Source: Chamaelirium japonicum (Eukaryota; Streptophyta; Magnoliopsida; Liliales; Melanthiaceae). From it: a DNA stretch of 64,000 nt. Below the pieces are notes generated by a model, which was not told the DNA's origin, searched no databases, and saw only the letters and a program-made list of their open reading frames with translations. How positions within the stretch are numbered: the stretch's first letter is position 1; each line of letters begins with the position of its first letter. Position numbers and translations under genes: made by a program. Location of the stretch: positions 62,001-126,000 of the forward strand of contig CANTAL010000133.1 in the NCBI GenBank assembly GCA_947650365.1. Direction: 5' to 3'. Of the stretch, positions 1 through 10,989 are shown piece after piece.

Positions 1-59
1 AGTGCAGGACAACCCTATATCTCGAGACTCTATAGTGTCAGCTTTCGCTTAGACCATAG

Positions 60-420
60 CTCTCTATAGGTCTGAGGCACTGATCCAGATAAGAGATAGT
101 TTCATATATAAGCTACTGTTTTAAGGTATAACCCCACCAAAAGGTGGGTAGTACACTTGGCGATATTCATCATACTACGGACCATGTCAAACAAAGTCCG
201 ATTCCTTCTCTCGGAGACTTTATTATGACGTGTCATCCTTGGAGCATTTAACTGGGAGATAATCCCATGCTCCCTCAGGATCCTATGGAACTCGTCCGAT
301 AGTGACTTATTCCTTCGATTAAATCGAAGAGTCTTCTATCGTCTAGACGCTCTTGGAACCATAGACGTCAAAATTAACTAACACCAATACCTTAGTGGCC
401 CTTTTAGTTATTCTGCCTTC
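60..420 (-). pseudogene. copia integrase core fragment
   Basis: In changing minus-strand frames I can read the usual copia integrase stretch: LSDEFHRILREHGI, then a QLNAP segment, then a SERRNRTLFDMVRSMM-like segment. In intact elements this region carries the last catalytic Glu and joins the new DNA copy into the chromosome. Stops and at least one frameshift break it here. It lies downstream of gag in the expected copia order gag, protease, integrase, and the rest of pol is outside the window. Confidence 0.65.
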
Positions 421-959
421 CAGATAACACTCATAGGTTAGAAGGATCTCCGATGAATTTATGAACAGAAACTCGGCCTTCTTTTTCCTCTGAATTTATC
501 TGAGACAAAATATCTAAATTAGAGGGGTCACAAATGGGATAGCTTCTCCGAAGAATTTAGATGAATTTTAATTAGACGCTGCAGCTGTCATAAAATCTAT
601 TTCTGAATTAGGATTAAATACAAAGAGATTTTTCTGATCTATTCCTCTAACTATGAAGCTATCAATTCAGTTTAAGATACACACCTACGGTGCTGTCTAA
701 AACTAAAAACTTCATTTACCGAAGAGGAAACAGAACGAAATCTCTAAAGATCAAAATCCTTATTTCGGAAAAGACTAAGATAACATATCTGATAGCATCT
801 GCAGTGGCTTATAGCATCAGTACCTATGTTAGGATCACTTCACCATAAAGTAGCCTTTTGCTTTCCTTGAATCTCTGTAGACCCGAAGTCTACATTCCAA
901 GAAGCAGAAGAACTGCTACTAGATAGCGACTTTACCCCTAACACCCTGAGACTATACTC

Positions 960-1430
960 AATCTTCAAATACCCCCTATGCTCGCCACAGCGGAAATACT
1001 TCCGTCCTTGGCGTTACCAGACTTAGGAGTCCACATTAGTTTCTGCACTAGAATAGTTTTTTAATCTCTTATAAGTTATTCCCTTTGGTCCTTCTAAAGA
1101 AGACCTAGGTTAAGCACTAAAGGCTTTGCCTTTAATCTTGATCTCATCCTTTGTCTCTTGGAAATCTCCTTAGAAGTTCTACGTTTGTCATCTCTAGCTT
1201 GTTAAAGCTAAAGTCTCTGACAACGCCTTCGAAGGTTCCAAACAAAAATGCAAGACAAACGTCTTCCACCACCTCGTCATCTGGCACCATGTCTTTGGAA
1301 TCTAGTTCGATCTGGAACTCAAAGATGTGTTCCCGAACAGGCATACCCTCTGACATCTTGGTATCGACAAGTATCTTGGTGGATAAGCGATGAGTCCACC
1401 GACTTCGCCTAGCAGACATCTAATGCAAGT
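960..1430 (-). pseudogene. copia gag remnant (UBN2-type, with zinc-knuckle trace)
   Basis: The minus-strand reading at 1144-1419 gives VREHIFEFQIELD, then a region ending FSFNKLEMTNVELL. This matches the family pattern VREHV...LNYNMNKL...LTELLN of copia capsid proteins. At about 963-1003 a degenerate knuckle YFRCGEHRGYLK is visible in another frame. Gag forms the virus-like particle in the cytoplasm. The 91-residue open stretch is only part of a normal gag, and frame changes on both sides show decay. Confidence 0.6.
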
Positions 1431-3475
1431 AAAATTTTATTTGAGAAGACCTGACATATCTCTGACTTGCTTCTAAGGAGTTGTCCGCAAGTCTGCTATA
1501 ACACAGAACTTGCACATCTCCTCAGACTCCCGCTAGTCATCATATGCCCTAGTTAGTGCCCTAGTGTTATTTGGACCCGTTAGGTCTAGTACAGGGATAT
1601 TTAGATTGCAAGCCACTGTACATTAACTACCCTAAGCATAAGCTAAAGATAGCACTTCCGCTCTATGTAGTTAGAGACCCGATAACTGGTTCTCTTATGG
1701 GATATCGGATAGGGGAACTATATGGTTGAATGAAAACGAATGCAAAATAACTTATCTTATAGATTTTTAAAATAAGCTAATTATATCCAAATGTCAATGC
1801 TACCCTCACAGCAAAGACACCTCTATGGATTAATTAACCATGTATGTAAGATCTCGGAATCAACTATACCTACCCTAGGGGGCATCATGCAGCGTCAATC
1901 CGCTTACACGGGCCTTTCCTTGACCCTATCCAAATCTGCCAACTAAGGGCTTTGATGGACCATGGTTGTCCTTTTGGCCAATGCCACGTGATCCTCATTG
2001 TCTGAGCAACGAATGCATCACGTCCACTTCGGATGCTTACCCACAAGCCTAGGTAGTTATGACACGGGAGTTCATGCGGCCCCCACTAGGGTGGGATGAA
2101 AAGCCCTTCTCTCCTCACCCCGTAACCACCATATCCCAAAGGAGACTGCTAAGTCATCTGGCATGGAAAAAACATAACCCTCACCCTAGAAGGTGTCGAG
2201 CTACGCCCTTCCACCCAGACACAGAGTAGTTGGTTATGGAGGCCAGAGGATCTCGACGAGTCCTCTTACACATCCCTTATTATAGTTGAGGGTTATTTAA
2301 TGCAAGTATGAGTGTACACTAAGGTCACGACAACCTATACACTAGACCCTGGTCATACCGTGCTCCCACTAGCGTTTCAAGCCTTTCACGAAGCATTAAT
2401 CGATCTCAGAATATCATAGTCCCTGCCTCGAGTGGATTTCTCTACTCAAGGGTCACATTATATATCCCAAGAACATCGATGCTCCGCAAACCTAGCTATC
2501 ACACTAATGACCTAGAGACTAGCCTAAGGTCAGACTGACAGGAAACGTCTCCCACTACCATGGCACCTCGCTTATAAATTTGACGAATGATGTCATAGTA
2601 GAATTCCAACTCATTCTAGGTTTCGATGCTGGCCAAATAGGCACACCCGACTAATCGGGTATTGACTTAATGGTGGCATAACCAAATGTGAGGAATTCTT
2701 ACTATCATCAAGGGTCAATTAAATAATAGACATCACTAGTGGAATCCTATCCTAATAAGGTTGCTAGGACCCGAGGGGAAAGGGCATCCCTCTAACATAG
2801 ATAATCAAATTATCGTATCGGGGTTCTTTACAGAAATATAAAGAACTACTGAAAGAAACAAGCACACAACTGAATCAAGTTCAGGGTCCGACCCCTGAAC
2901 CTGACTGGCACAGCGCAGGCTCTCTGTCTCCTTCGCAAGACTCCTCGATCCGGTGCTGGCCTCTGTATACGATCTCTTGACGCTTTCTGCCCTTTACTAT
3001 CATCGTGTACGCTTCGTCGGATCACCATTGTCCTCCAAGGTACCGCTCGTCCTCTCGGTGGTGGATCTCCACGGTAAGTCCTCCTCTTCAATCTGTAACC
3101 GAAAAAGCTCTAGTACGCTTCGAGCAAGTGCTCGCTCGTACACAATTTCCTAGAACGAAAAAGAAAACAAACCTAGCAAAAAGTCTGGGAATCAAGGGTG
3201 GTCAACTTCCACCACTTGCCCGACTATGGCTCAAAAATCTATCCACACACAGAAGAAAAAACATCCAGACAATATTCGCTAACACGAGGTCCGACCCCCC
3301 GGTAGCAAGCATTCATATATCCAGATTAATTTTAAAAGTGGCGCCCTGCAAGAACGATACATAGAACACAAAATATATTATGCATGATCTACTCGTAGAA
3401 CCCCGATGACGGCACATACTATTCATGCGCGCACATGACGGTTTCATGAAAAACATGAAATGCACACCACTAGCG

Positions 3476-3490
3476 TGCTCTGATACCAAT
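3476..3490 (-). promoter_or_regulatory. primer binding site of the left copia element
   Basis: On the minus strand the first bases inside the LTR read ATTGGTATCAGAGC. TGGTATCAGAGC is the standard site that pairs with the 3' end of initiator methionine tRNA to prime minus-strand DNA synthesis. Its place directly beside 3491 fixes the inner LTR boundary and the element's orientation. Confidence 0.8.
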
Positions 3491-5837
3491 TGTTGGAAAT
3501 AGATCCTATGGTAGAGGCCCGCAGCGGAAGCAAAGAGAAGGTCCGAGAACCATGAGCGGTGTGCATTACATATCAAAATTTTTATCGAAACGATCTACAT
3601 ATGCGTGTATGAATCTAGCATGGCAACTACACGAACCCCTAACGATGATCTAACGTGAAAGAACAATCTAGCATGTATGCATGTTCTATCTATGCTAGAT
3701 CTACATGTTAGAGATCATACATGCGTGCGGAATCTTTCACCGCAACAAATTTCTTCTTTGTCGATGGAGACAGGCTCGGATCTGCTTGATATAGCTTCGG
3801 TGCGATGGCCATAACTTTCTGCTCTGAACTCCGATTGGGCTAAAATTTGGAATGCAAGTAGTCAACTTCAAGACACAACTTTTGCAACAAGTTTCACCTC
3901 GTTTGAACTTTGGTAACTCCCAAAATAACAAAAACAATGCTGATTTTTTGTGCAGATTCTGGACAGCAAAAGGTTACGGGAGATGCCTTCTAGTTCATCC
4001 GATCTCACACGATGCACGGCACCTCATTGATGGATCTCTGAGTGCCTCCATACAACGAGCCTTATCCTTCTACGAAACACCATACGAGAAAGACGAGTCG
4101 CCATCCAATGGCGCAAGCGAGGGAGAGAGAGAGACGAGAGAGGAGATGCGAAGAGAGGAGAGGGGGCGGCTAGAGCTTCCCCATGGCTTGGGTCGGCCCT
4201 AGGGCTTGCATGGCCTCATAATTTCATCCCCCCCTCTCTCCTTCTTCCTTATATAGGGCCGGCCTTATCCTTATAGATAATCCTAGCGGATAGGATTGAC
4301 TGATTCAAAACTCTCCCTATATATCTCTTCCTTTATCTTTATCTTTTTCTTGTTTTCGAAAACGGTCAAAACCAGCCCGTTTTCTGTGCCTCATGACCGA
4401 CCCTTTCATCGGAGACAACAACCTCCTGAAACTAATGGGGCCGGCCTTGACCAGTCTCTCAACACTTAGGGCCGGCCCCCCTAGTACATAGTGGCGCATG
4501 GTATGACCAAAACGCCCTTATGTCACTAGTTGGTCGTTCCTTGTGTACGAGACTTTGCAAGGCACACATAAGTGAAGTGCACTAGTGATTTCACTATTCT
4601 CTGAGGTTCCCATAGGGTGCCCCTAGTGAAGTCAACTAGTCAACTCGCAATATGTCCTGGTGCATCGTACCCATGTGGCAAAGTTCACTTATGGCAAGGA
4701 ATTGTTACATGCGTCTCTGCAATAACCCAGGGTTTCCCCTTAGTACACACACGTAGCTACGCATCTACCATGCACTAGTGCAAAGCACTCACAGAGTGTA
4801 TGCTTGGACTTCTCGCTTTCTCTAATTGCGTTCTGTGTTTCAATGAGATGGTATAAGAACCGTACATAATATCGATAAGGTGAAACCTTCAGGGACCAGG
4901 GTTCATGGCTTCCAACTTAGACTCGATCGACACACTACCCGAGTGTACCATCGATCCTCTGAGTCTGAGTTAACCTGTGTAGCCACGCAGAGTGCGACGC
5001 AGGCTGTACTCCAATTCCCCCGGACTTACTATGTTCTTCCTCATACCCCTGCTCTCCGCTTAGTATGGTAAACTCGTTGTCCCTCCATTTGGTGCCATGA
5101 TGCAACTCGAGCGGTGGAGAATACCGTCAGACTCGAGTACTCATATGACTCGGTTCCTTCCAGGTTGACCAAATACATCGTATATCCGATTACTCTTCCA
5201 AGCAACCAGATCCGTCACCAGTCCAACTGATAACCACCTAGCCAGGGTTTAATACGACGTAGGTCAAACCAAGGAACGCACCTCCCGTTAGGGGTGTGGA
5301 TAGCCTGCAGGAGTGACACGCTGATGCAACGCCAGTCGGGTAACCCAGTATATCGTGGTTTTGGATCACTGCATCCGGATCTCACACATTGGTACGCCAA
5401 AGCACCACACAACTGGTTAGTCCACCAGACATGGTTTCTCAGGGTTTAGGACCGTTTTACCCTAAGCAGAAACACAGTTTAGTGCACCGGTGTCTGCTCA
5501 CCGATCTATGCACCATGTTGGTTCCGTTCGGCCATAGACATTGTGCCTGGTAATGACCGCGGTGGAGACACCCATGCTTTGTCATCCTAACAGCTTATCC
5601 TGATAGGGCGACCAACCCTAATCAGAGCTGCGAACGTATTTAGGTTACGTGGGACCAGTCCCTTGAGTCTCCCACTCAAGTGGATTACCATGTAGTCATG
5701 GCTCTCTGTTCTGTAATCAGAACACGTACTGAGGTACGTACCAATATGCAATCCTATACTATCAACCATACATAGCTAAATTATAGGTTTTTACGAGCTA
5801 TAGACCTCACCAATTCTAGGATTATCTTCTATCCCCA
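3491..5837 (-). repeat. 5' LTR of the left copia element
   Basis: The plus-strand sequence begins TGTTGGAAATAG at the primer binding site, and I place the far end at a CA just before LINE coding sequence resumes (5838). The length of about 2.35 kb is long for copia but within the range of the larger lineages. A minus-strand TATA box (CTATATAA, about 4249-4256) would drive transcription leftwards. The partner LTR is outside the window, so the outer end is inferred from where the LINE restarts. Confidence 0.6.
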
Positions 5838-6705
5838 TGTATTTTATGTTTACTCTAATCATCCCGAAGGCACTGATTGATAAGTTGAATGCTACTCAGA
5901 GAGAATTTGGGGGATTTTGAACCTAACAAACGCTACCAAGAGTAATTTTTTCCAACCAAAACTTGATGGTGGACTGAGCTTTCGGGATCTCGCGTTAGTC
6001 GAGCAGGCTTTCTTAATGAAATGTGTTTGCCTTTTTTTAAATAATCCCAATTTTTGGTGGGTTCGGGTTCTTACTAAGAAATATGGTCCCTTCCCAAGTT
6101 TTTGGCAGCACTCTACTAATTCTAGAGCTTCCTTGGTGTAGAGGAGTATATTGAATGCTCAGGACCTGATTCAACCACTTGTCTGTTGGAGGGTCGATGG
6201 CGGCTCCTCAATTAAGTTAATTGGAGACCAGTGGATCCCGAGCTTTCCGGGTCATGCCATTTTAAGTGATGTTCCTGCTGCAAGAGATCTTCCTTTAAAA
6301 ATTAGCTCGAGCTCGTGGAAGGTTAACCAGTTGATTGAAATTGGTCTCAATCAAGTTGAGATTATCGCCATTTTGAGAATTCACCTTGCTATTATCCGGG
6401 ATGATATTTTGGCTTGGACTCAGGCTACTTATGGGAACTTTACAATTAATTCGGCATATTGGGTGATTTTTGAAACTAAATATAGGGATTTGACCTCTAC
6501 ATCTTCGACTAGATTTTGTTGGAAGGATCTTTGGAGGGAAGAGGGCTATCTTCCGAAGGCCCAAATGTTTGTCTGTAAAGAGCTTCACGGATGCATTCCC
6601 ACATCTCAGAGAATAGCAGCCTACATGCCTTATGGCTTATATAGATATCACTTCCTTCTATTTCAAACTTGGAGGAGTCCAATGAGCATTTACTGTTCTA
6701 CTTGT
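5838..6705 (+). pseudogene. LINE (L1-type) ORF2 C-terminal part: end of RT and zinc-binding region
   Basis: This non-LTR retrotransposon copies its RNA at a nicked target site. The reading begins with IPKALIDKLN and FWGDFEPN, continues GGLSFRDLALVEQAFLMK and FWWVRVLTKKYGPFPSF, then DLIQPLVCWRVDGGSS, and ends EESNEHLLFY. This is the usual order of plant LINE ORF2 after the RT fingers up to the zinc-binding motif. One TAG at 6139 stands where the family has Trp (TGG to TAG), and a frame change occurs shortly before 6669. Insertion of a copia element at 6706 cuts the protein in mid-motif; the reading resumes at 9526. Confidence 0.8.
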
Positions 6706-7394
6706 TGGGGATTCCAGCGATTCCCCTTCAAGAGGAAGCGGATCTCCAACCGAGGGTTAGTCACAGAGGATCAATCACGCCACATAACAAATATCGATCC
6801 GACAAAAATAAACAATCCAGATATAAGAAAATAATAGAAGACACAAGATCGACCGTGGTTCATCCAAAATAGGGCTAATCCACAAATGGAGGAGCGGATT
6901 ATCTATTCAATTAATCACTAAACAGGAACATGCTTATAGGGATTACAAAGCTTCCATGAAAAACCAAGGATGATGAAAAGATTCACCAAGAACACGTACC
7001 ATGAGAACCAAGACGAAGCGCCTCCACCGGATCCATCGTTCTTCTTTAATCTTCACCAATCCTACTTCGATCAAGCCTCCTTTAATCTCAACCAATCTCC
7101 TTCAAGGTACAAACCAAGGCGGCACACCGAAATTTCTTCAAGAAAACTCGCACACGACTTCTTTTCAATGACGGCTCAAGGGTTCTTTAGATAGGCCTCA
7201 AAGAAACCCTAAAAAATGCCTCAACCCGTGCCTCCAGCTGTACTGATTCCCAGGGCGCCACAAGGATGCCAACTACATAAAACCGTTATGAATTTTCACC
7301 CTAGGTGCCCCAAGGGCACTAAAGGGTGCCTCTAAGGGCGCCAGACTCGTCTCTTTCCTCCGGTTCAGCTTGGCATGGAGCCACAAACCCAATA
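6706..7394 (-). repeat. 3' LTR of the gag-only copia element
   Basis: It starts TGGGGATTCC on the plus strand and aligns through its whole length with 8825-9525, with many substitutions. Shared landmarks are GCGGATCTC, ACAAATATCGAT and the CTTCCATGAA block. The minus-strand purine-rich GGTGGAGAT directly right of 7394 is the expected polypurine tract. Confidence 0.8.
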
Positions 7395-7817
7395 ATCTCC
7401 ACCATGGCGAGTATGCCAACTCGTCAACCAGGAAATACTATCTGATTACTATGCCTCACCTTCTCCGATACAACCATTGCCACCGTTTGCTCCTAACTCA
7501 AGATCTTCCCTCTTTACACCCCCTCCCCCGTAGGGTCTAGCAGAAAAAACTACTGCTACAGATGCGGACTCGAGCCATGCTCGAGTCCACACCTCATGTC
7601 TTCCACAACCACGGTTTAAGGCCTTCGCTTCTACCTCCACCTCACCGTAGAATCCATAGGAGCTCCACCATAACAAGTGGATCCAATCAGCTGATTCATA
7701 CCTCCGCGCTTCTGACCCTTCAGCAAAACCTGACCGCTCTATGTAACCTTCAAAACTCCACCATGAGCTGAATACTCACAACCCTCGGAGTCAAGCACAC
7801 CCAGCGAGATCAAATTT

Positions 7818-8638
7818 CTATGCATTCCAGGCACATCGAACTCGTCTCAGCATCCTCACCATTCCTGTGTGAGTCCGGATTATCACAGTTCCTTCATCGG
7901 TGATCTCATGCTCAGAGTCGTCACCGAACTGAACTGTACCACCTTTCTCCTCAAAAGTGGTAAACCACTCTCGTCTAGAACAAATATGGATAGCAGCCCC
8001 TAAATCTATGACCCATCCATTATCAGAACCACGACTCCCACCATCTAATGCAGTTAGGAGGTCATCTCCAAAATCATATGCCAACACCTTGGCTTATATT
8101 TGGACTTTCCAGCACTGCCTCCACATTTATCACTACCTTTGTACCTTTCACCTCTATCCTTGCCTCTAGCAACCAGAGCATTCAAATCTCCAACAAGAGT
8201 CTGTGACTTCCTCCGTTGCTCGCTAGCTAGGAGTGTAGACATCACATCCTCCAACTTGAGAGTCTTCTTCTTATACGTAATCGTCATCACTAGATGCTCA
8301 TAGGATGAAGACAAGGAACTTAGAAGTATCAGTTCTCTGTCCTCATCACACAGCCTCTTATCTTCGCTCATGACACTTATCAGATCTACCATGATCTTAT
8401 TGAAATCATTTAGATGATCCAGTATGGATGTCTCCTCAGCCACACGCAACCTGTGCAACTTTTGCTTCAGATACAGTTTGTTGGTCAGGTTCTTTGTCAT
8501 GTACACAGAGTCCATCTTTGCCCAAAGGTCTGTGGCCATCTTCTCATTCATGACCTCGTACATCGGATCATCACCGATGAACATTACGATCATGCTTAGT
8601 GCCTTCAGATCCATCTCTTCCCACTTAGCATCTGTCAT
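7818..8638 (-). pseudogene. copia gag with truncated protease
   Basis: The start ATG is at 8638. Residues 1-150 read as a copia UBN2 gag: KWEEMDLKALSMI, ATDLWAKMDSVYM, NKLYLKQKLHRLRV, LILLSSLSSSYEHL and LEDVMSTLLASEQRRKSQ. Gag builds the particle that packages the RNA. No CCHC knuckle survives. A frame change near 8054-8087 leads into WVIDLGAAIHICSRREWF, the start of the aspartic protease in which the catalytic DSGA is now DLGA. Coding then stops and nothing of integrase or RT follows. In trans use of a full element's enzymes would have been needed for movement. Confidence 0.75.
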
Positions 8639-8810
8639 CTTTTCTGGCTTCTTGGACTTTATTTGCAGGGCCTTGTGTAGCCCTAGTTAAACTAGCACCG
8701 CTATCACCCTTCTCTGCTAAAGACCAAAATTCCCCTTTCCGTCGAAATGATACACTATGTATTTTGAAAGCATATTTATCAACGTCATCTCTGTAACAAC
8801 CAACCTCACT

Positions 8811-8824
8811 CTGATACCAGTTAT
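8811..8824 (-). promoter_or_regulatory. primer binding site of the gag-only copia element
   Basis: The minus strand reads TAACTGGTATCAGAGT directly inside the 5' LTR. TGGTATCAGAG is the methionine-tRNA primer site, matching that of the left copia element. Confidence 0.8.
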
Positions 8825-9525
8825 TGGGGATTCCTATGATTCCTCTTCAAGCGGAAGCGGATCTCTAACCGAGGGTTAGTCTCAGAGGATTAATTACGCC
8901 ACAAAACAAATATCGATTCGATAGAAATAAACAATCCAGAGACAAGAAAATCACAGAAAACACAAGATCTATCGTGGTTCACCCAAAACAGGGCTAATCC
9001 ATAAATGGGAGGAGTGGATGATCTCTTCAATTAATCACCAAATAGAAACAGGCTTACAGGGATTACAAAGCTTCCATGAAGAACCAAGGATGATGAAAAG
9101 ATTCACCAAGAACACGTACCACGAGAATCGAGATGAAGCGCCTCCATTGGATCCATTGTTCTTCTTTAATCTACACTAATCCTACTTCGATCAAGCCTCC
9201 TTCAATCTCAACAAATCTCCTTTAAGGCACAAACCAAGATGACACATCGAATTTTCTCCAAGAAAACTCGCACACTACTTCTCTTCAATGACGGCTCAAG
9301 AGTTCCTTAAATAGGCCTCAAGGAAACCCTAAAAAATACCTCAACCCGCTCCTCCAGCTGTACTAGCGCCTAGGGTGCCAGCTTCAGAAAACCACCATGA
9401 ACCTGGGTGCCCCAAGGGCACCAACTCTTGGGTTGGCGCCCTAGGTTCCCAGAGGGCACCCCTAAGGGCACCAGGCTCTTCTCTTTCCTCCGGTTTGACT
9501 TGGCATACGAACCACAAATCCAACA
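8825..9525 (-). repeat. 5' LTR of the gag-only copia element
   Basis: Direct repeat of 6706-7394. It begins TGGGGATTCC and ends CCAACA on the plus strand, so on the minus strand it starts TG and ends CA as LTRs do. It lies beside the primer binding site, which marks it as the 5' copy. Confidence 0.8.
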
Positions 9526-9552
9526 CTATTGTCCCTTTGCACAGACCGTATG
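9526..9552 (+). pseudogene. LINE bridge between two insertions
   Basis: These 27 bases continue the interrupted LINE zinc-binding motif in frame (reading CPFAQTV). They join EESNEHLLFY on the left of the copia element to WFGSDFQF on the right of Cassandra. The last five bases, GTATG, are the left copy of the Cassandra target duplication. Confidence 0.75.
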
Positions 9553-9883
9553 TGTGACAGCCAAGATCCAATTGGCAAGACTCCTAAGGTGGGGAAATCC
9601 AAGATGGATGAGGTGAGGTGACGTGAGGTGCGGTGAGACATCCAATGCCACAAATTAGTCACACATTGCATGTAGAGATAAAGATTATGGGCTATACATA
9701 TAACTCCCTATCCCTAACATACAAGACAGGTTTTAAAAACCGTGAGCCCCTACAGATCCCATAAGAACTCCATAGTTAAGCATGCAAGGGCAAGGGCAGT
9801 ACTATGATGGGTGACCACCTAGAAAGTCCTTGTGTGGTACGGGCAAATCGGACAATGTCTTGTGTGGGGGCCTGGATGTTACA
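9553..9883 (+). repeat. Cassandra left LTR with 5S-like segment
   Basis: It starts TGTGACAG and ends GTTACA. About 9744-9840 follows plant 5S rRNA: GATCCCATAAGAACTCC, ATAGTTAAGC (A-box region) and GATGGGTGACC (C-box region). A TATA-like ATACATATAA lies upstream of the 5S part. Confidence 0.88.
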
Positions 9884-10001
9884 TAGTGGGATCTGAGCCC
9901 GACCCCTCTCGTGCATGCGTGCGTGTGCACGTCAAGTAGGGGGGAGGGGGGGGGTCTAATCCTACACGAGGATATGTGGCCCTTAAGGGGGGGGTGGATT
10001 G

Positions 10002-10317
10002 TGTTGACCAAAATCCAATAGCCAAAATTCTTGAGGCAGAGAAAGCCAAAATGGATGAGATGGGGTGAGGTGTCCAAGGCCATAAATTAATCCCATATTG
10101 CCTAGGTAGATAAAGATTATGGACTATATATATAACTTCCCATCCCTGACATACATGACATGTTTTAAAAACTTTGAGCCATTGCGGATCCCATAAGAAC
10201 TCTATAGTTAAGCGTGATTGTGCGAGGACATCACTAGGATGGGTGGCCTCGTGGGAAGTCCTTGTGCAGCATGAGCAAAGTGAGCAATGTCTTGTGATTG
10301 GGGGGCAGGTTGTTATA
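10002..10317 (+). repeat. Cassandra right LTR with 5S-like segment
   Basis: It starts TGTTGACC and ends GTTATA. The 5S-like part at about 10171-10275 is closer to true 5S than the left copy: GGATCCCATAAGAACTC, AGTTAAGCGTG, CTAGGATGGGTG and GGGAAGTCCTTGTG. It carries the internal Pol III promoter elements in recognisable form. Confidence 0.88.
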
Positions 10318-10370
10318 GTATGGTTTGGCTCAGACTTTCAATTCACAATGAAGGGAGAACATATGGCTGC
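10318..10370 (+). pseudogene. LINE continuation after Cassandra
   Basis: From the right GTATG duplication the reading VWFGSDFQFTMKGEH continues the LINE zinc-binding segment. It is soon lost in a repeat of different origin. Confidence 0.6.
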
Positions 10371-10840
10371 AACTCAGGCGGGTTGGGAGGTCAACCCTAG
10401 CTCAACCCATGGTGTTGTATCCTAAACCCAAACCTAACCCCACCCGACGTCAGGTTGGAGTTGCCATGCCCAAGCCCAACCCGATCTCAACATGAATAAC
10501 TCAGGATGCCCGAGCTTATATATAAGTTGGGTTGGGAGGTCGAGTTAGGTCGGGTCGGGTTAGGTCAAGTTGTTTGATGGTCAGGCAAACTACATGCAGC
10601 CCGCTATACACATCTTCAGCAGTGTGAATCGTGATATTATAGGTATCTTGTTACATTGTATATTGTATTAGAATGCAAATTATATACATACAGATCGAGT
10701 TACCTTATACCTCTACCCAGGTCGAGTTGGGGTTTTTGAACCCAAGCCCAACCCAACTTTGCAAAATCCCAACACATGCTCGAGAAAAATCAGATTGGAC
10801 TCGGGCTGTGTTCAAGTTGGCTTGTCTAGGTTGCAGTCCT
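10371..10840. repeat. non-coding repeat interrupting the LINE
   Basis: This stretch is rich in GGGTTGGG and CCCAACCC words on both sides of an AT-rich core, so its two halves are loosely inverted. The LINE reading stops before it and restarts after it, which suggests a small inserted DNA element. I found no clean target duplication and no coding sequence, so the class stays open. Confidence 0.4.
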
Positions 10841-10975
10841 AGGAGAACAACAATCTCTTGGTCATTGGATCCGTCAGCTTTCGAGGTGGGACAAAAACCG
10901 CAAGTCTTGGTTCAACTGTAGTTACATCATATTCTTTGGAATGTTTGGAAGGCTAGAAATCGTTGGGTGATTTAG
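10841..10975 (+). pseudogene. LINE fragment between zinc-binding region and RNase H
   Basis: Readings WIRQLSRWDKNRKSWF and, one frame over, HILWNVWKARNRWVI match the W-x-x-WKARN linker that follows the zinc-binding motif in plant L1-type ORF2. A frameshift separates the two readings. The matching RNase H lies 10.6 kb further on at 21630, the gap being filled by a later insertion. Confidence 0.6.
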
Positions 10976-10989
10976 GGTTCGCCCTAGAC

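Larger units (their letters stand above)
1..5837 (-). mobile_element. Ty1/copia retrotransposon, 5' part, running off the left edge
   Basis: Read on the minus strand, this holds a long 5' LTR (3491-5837), a methionine-tRNA type primer binding site beside it, then decayed gag, a zinc-knuckle trace and integrase towards position 1. Reverse transcriptase and the 3' LTR must lie to the left of the window. The right end abuts LINE coding sequence, so the element sits inside the LINE. From 1430 to about 3470 I see no coding sequence, only leader-like DNA. Many stops and frameshifts show that it is dead. Confidence 0.75.
6706..9525 (-). mobile_element. gag-only copia element (TR-GAG-like) inserted in the LINE
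   Basis: Two direct repeats of about 690-700 bp flank only 1.43 kb of internal DNA. Read on the minus strand the order is 5' LTR (8825-9525), methionine primer site, gag, a protease trace, a purine-rich tract, then the 3' LTR (6706-7394). Integrase, RT and RNase H are absent. That composition matches plant terminal-repeat elements with a GAG domain, or alternatively a deletion derivative of a full element. The flanking 5-mers (CTTGT at 6701-6705, CTATT at 9526-9530) agree at three of five bases, so the target duplication is decayed or uncertain. Confidence 0.8.
9553..10317 (+). mobile_element. Cassandra TRIM retrotransposon with 5S-derived LTRs, complete
   Basis: This is a 765-bp terminal-repeat element without coding capacity. 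Two LTRs (9553-9883 and 10002-10317) each hold a 5S rRNA-like segment, the hallmark of Cassandra. After the left LTR comes a methionine-type primer site (TAGTGGGATCTGAGCCC), and before the right LTR a polypurine tract (AAGGGGGGGGTGGA). A perfect GTATG duplication flanks it (9548-9552, 10318-10322). Such elements depend on proteins made by other retrotransposons. The two LTRs differ at many positions, so the insertion is old. Confidence 0.92.

Noticed and set aside
9744-10275. Two 5S rRNA genes
   Set aside because: Both are diverged and lie in the LTRs of a Cassandra element with target duplication and primer site, so they are 5S-derived parts, not functional rRNA genes.
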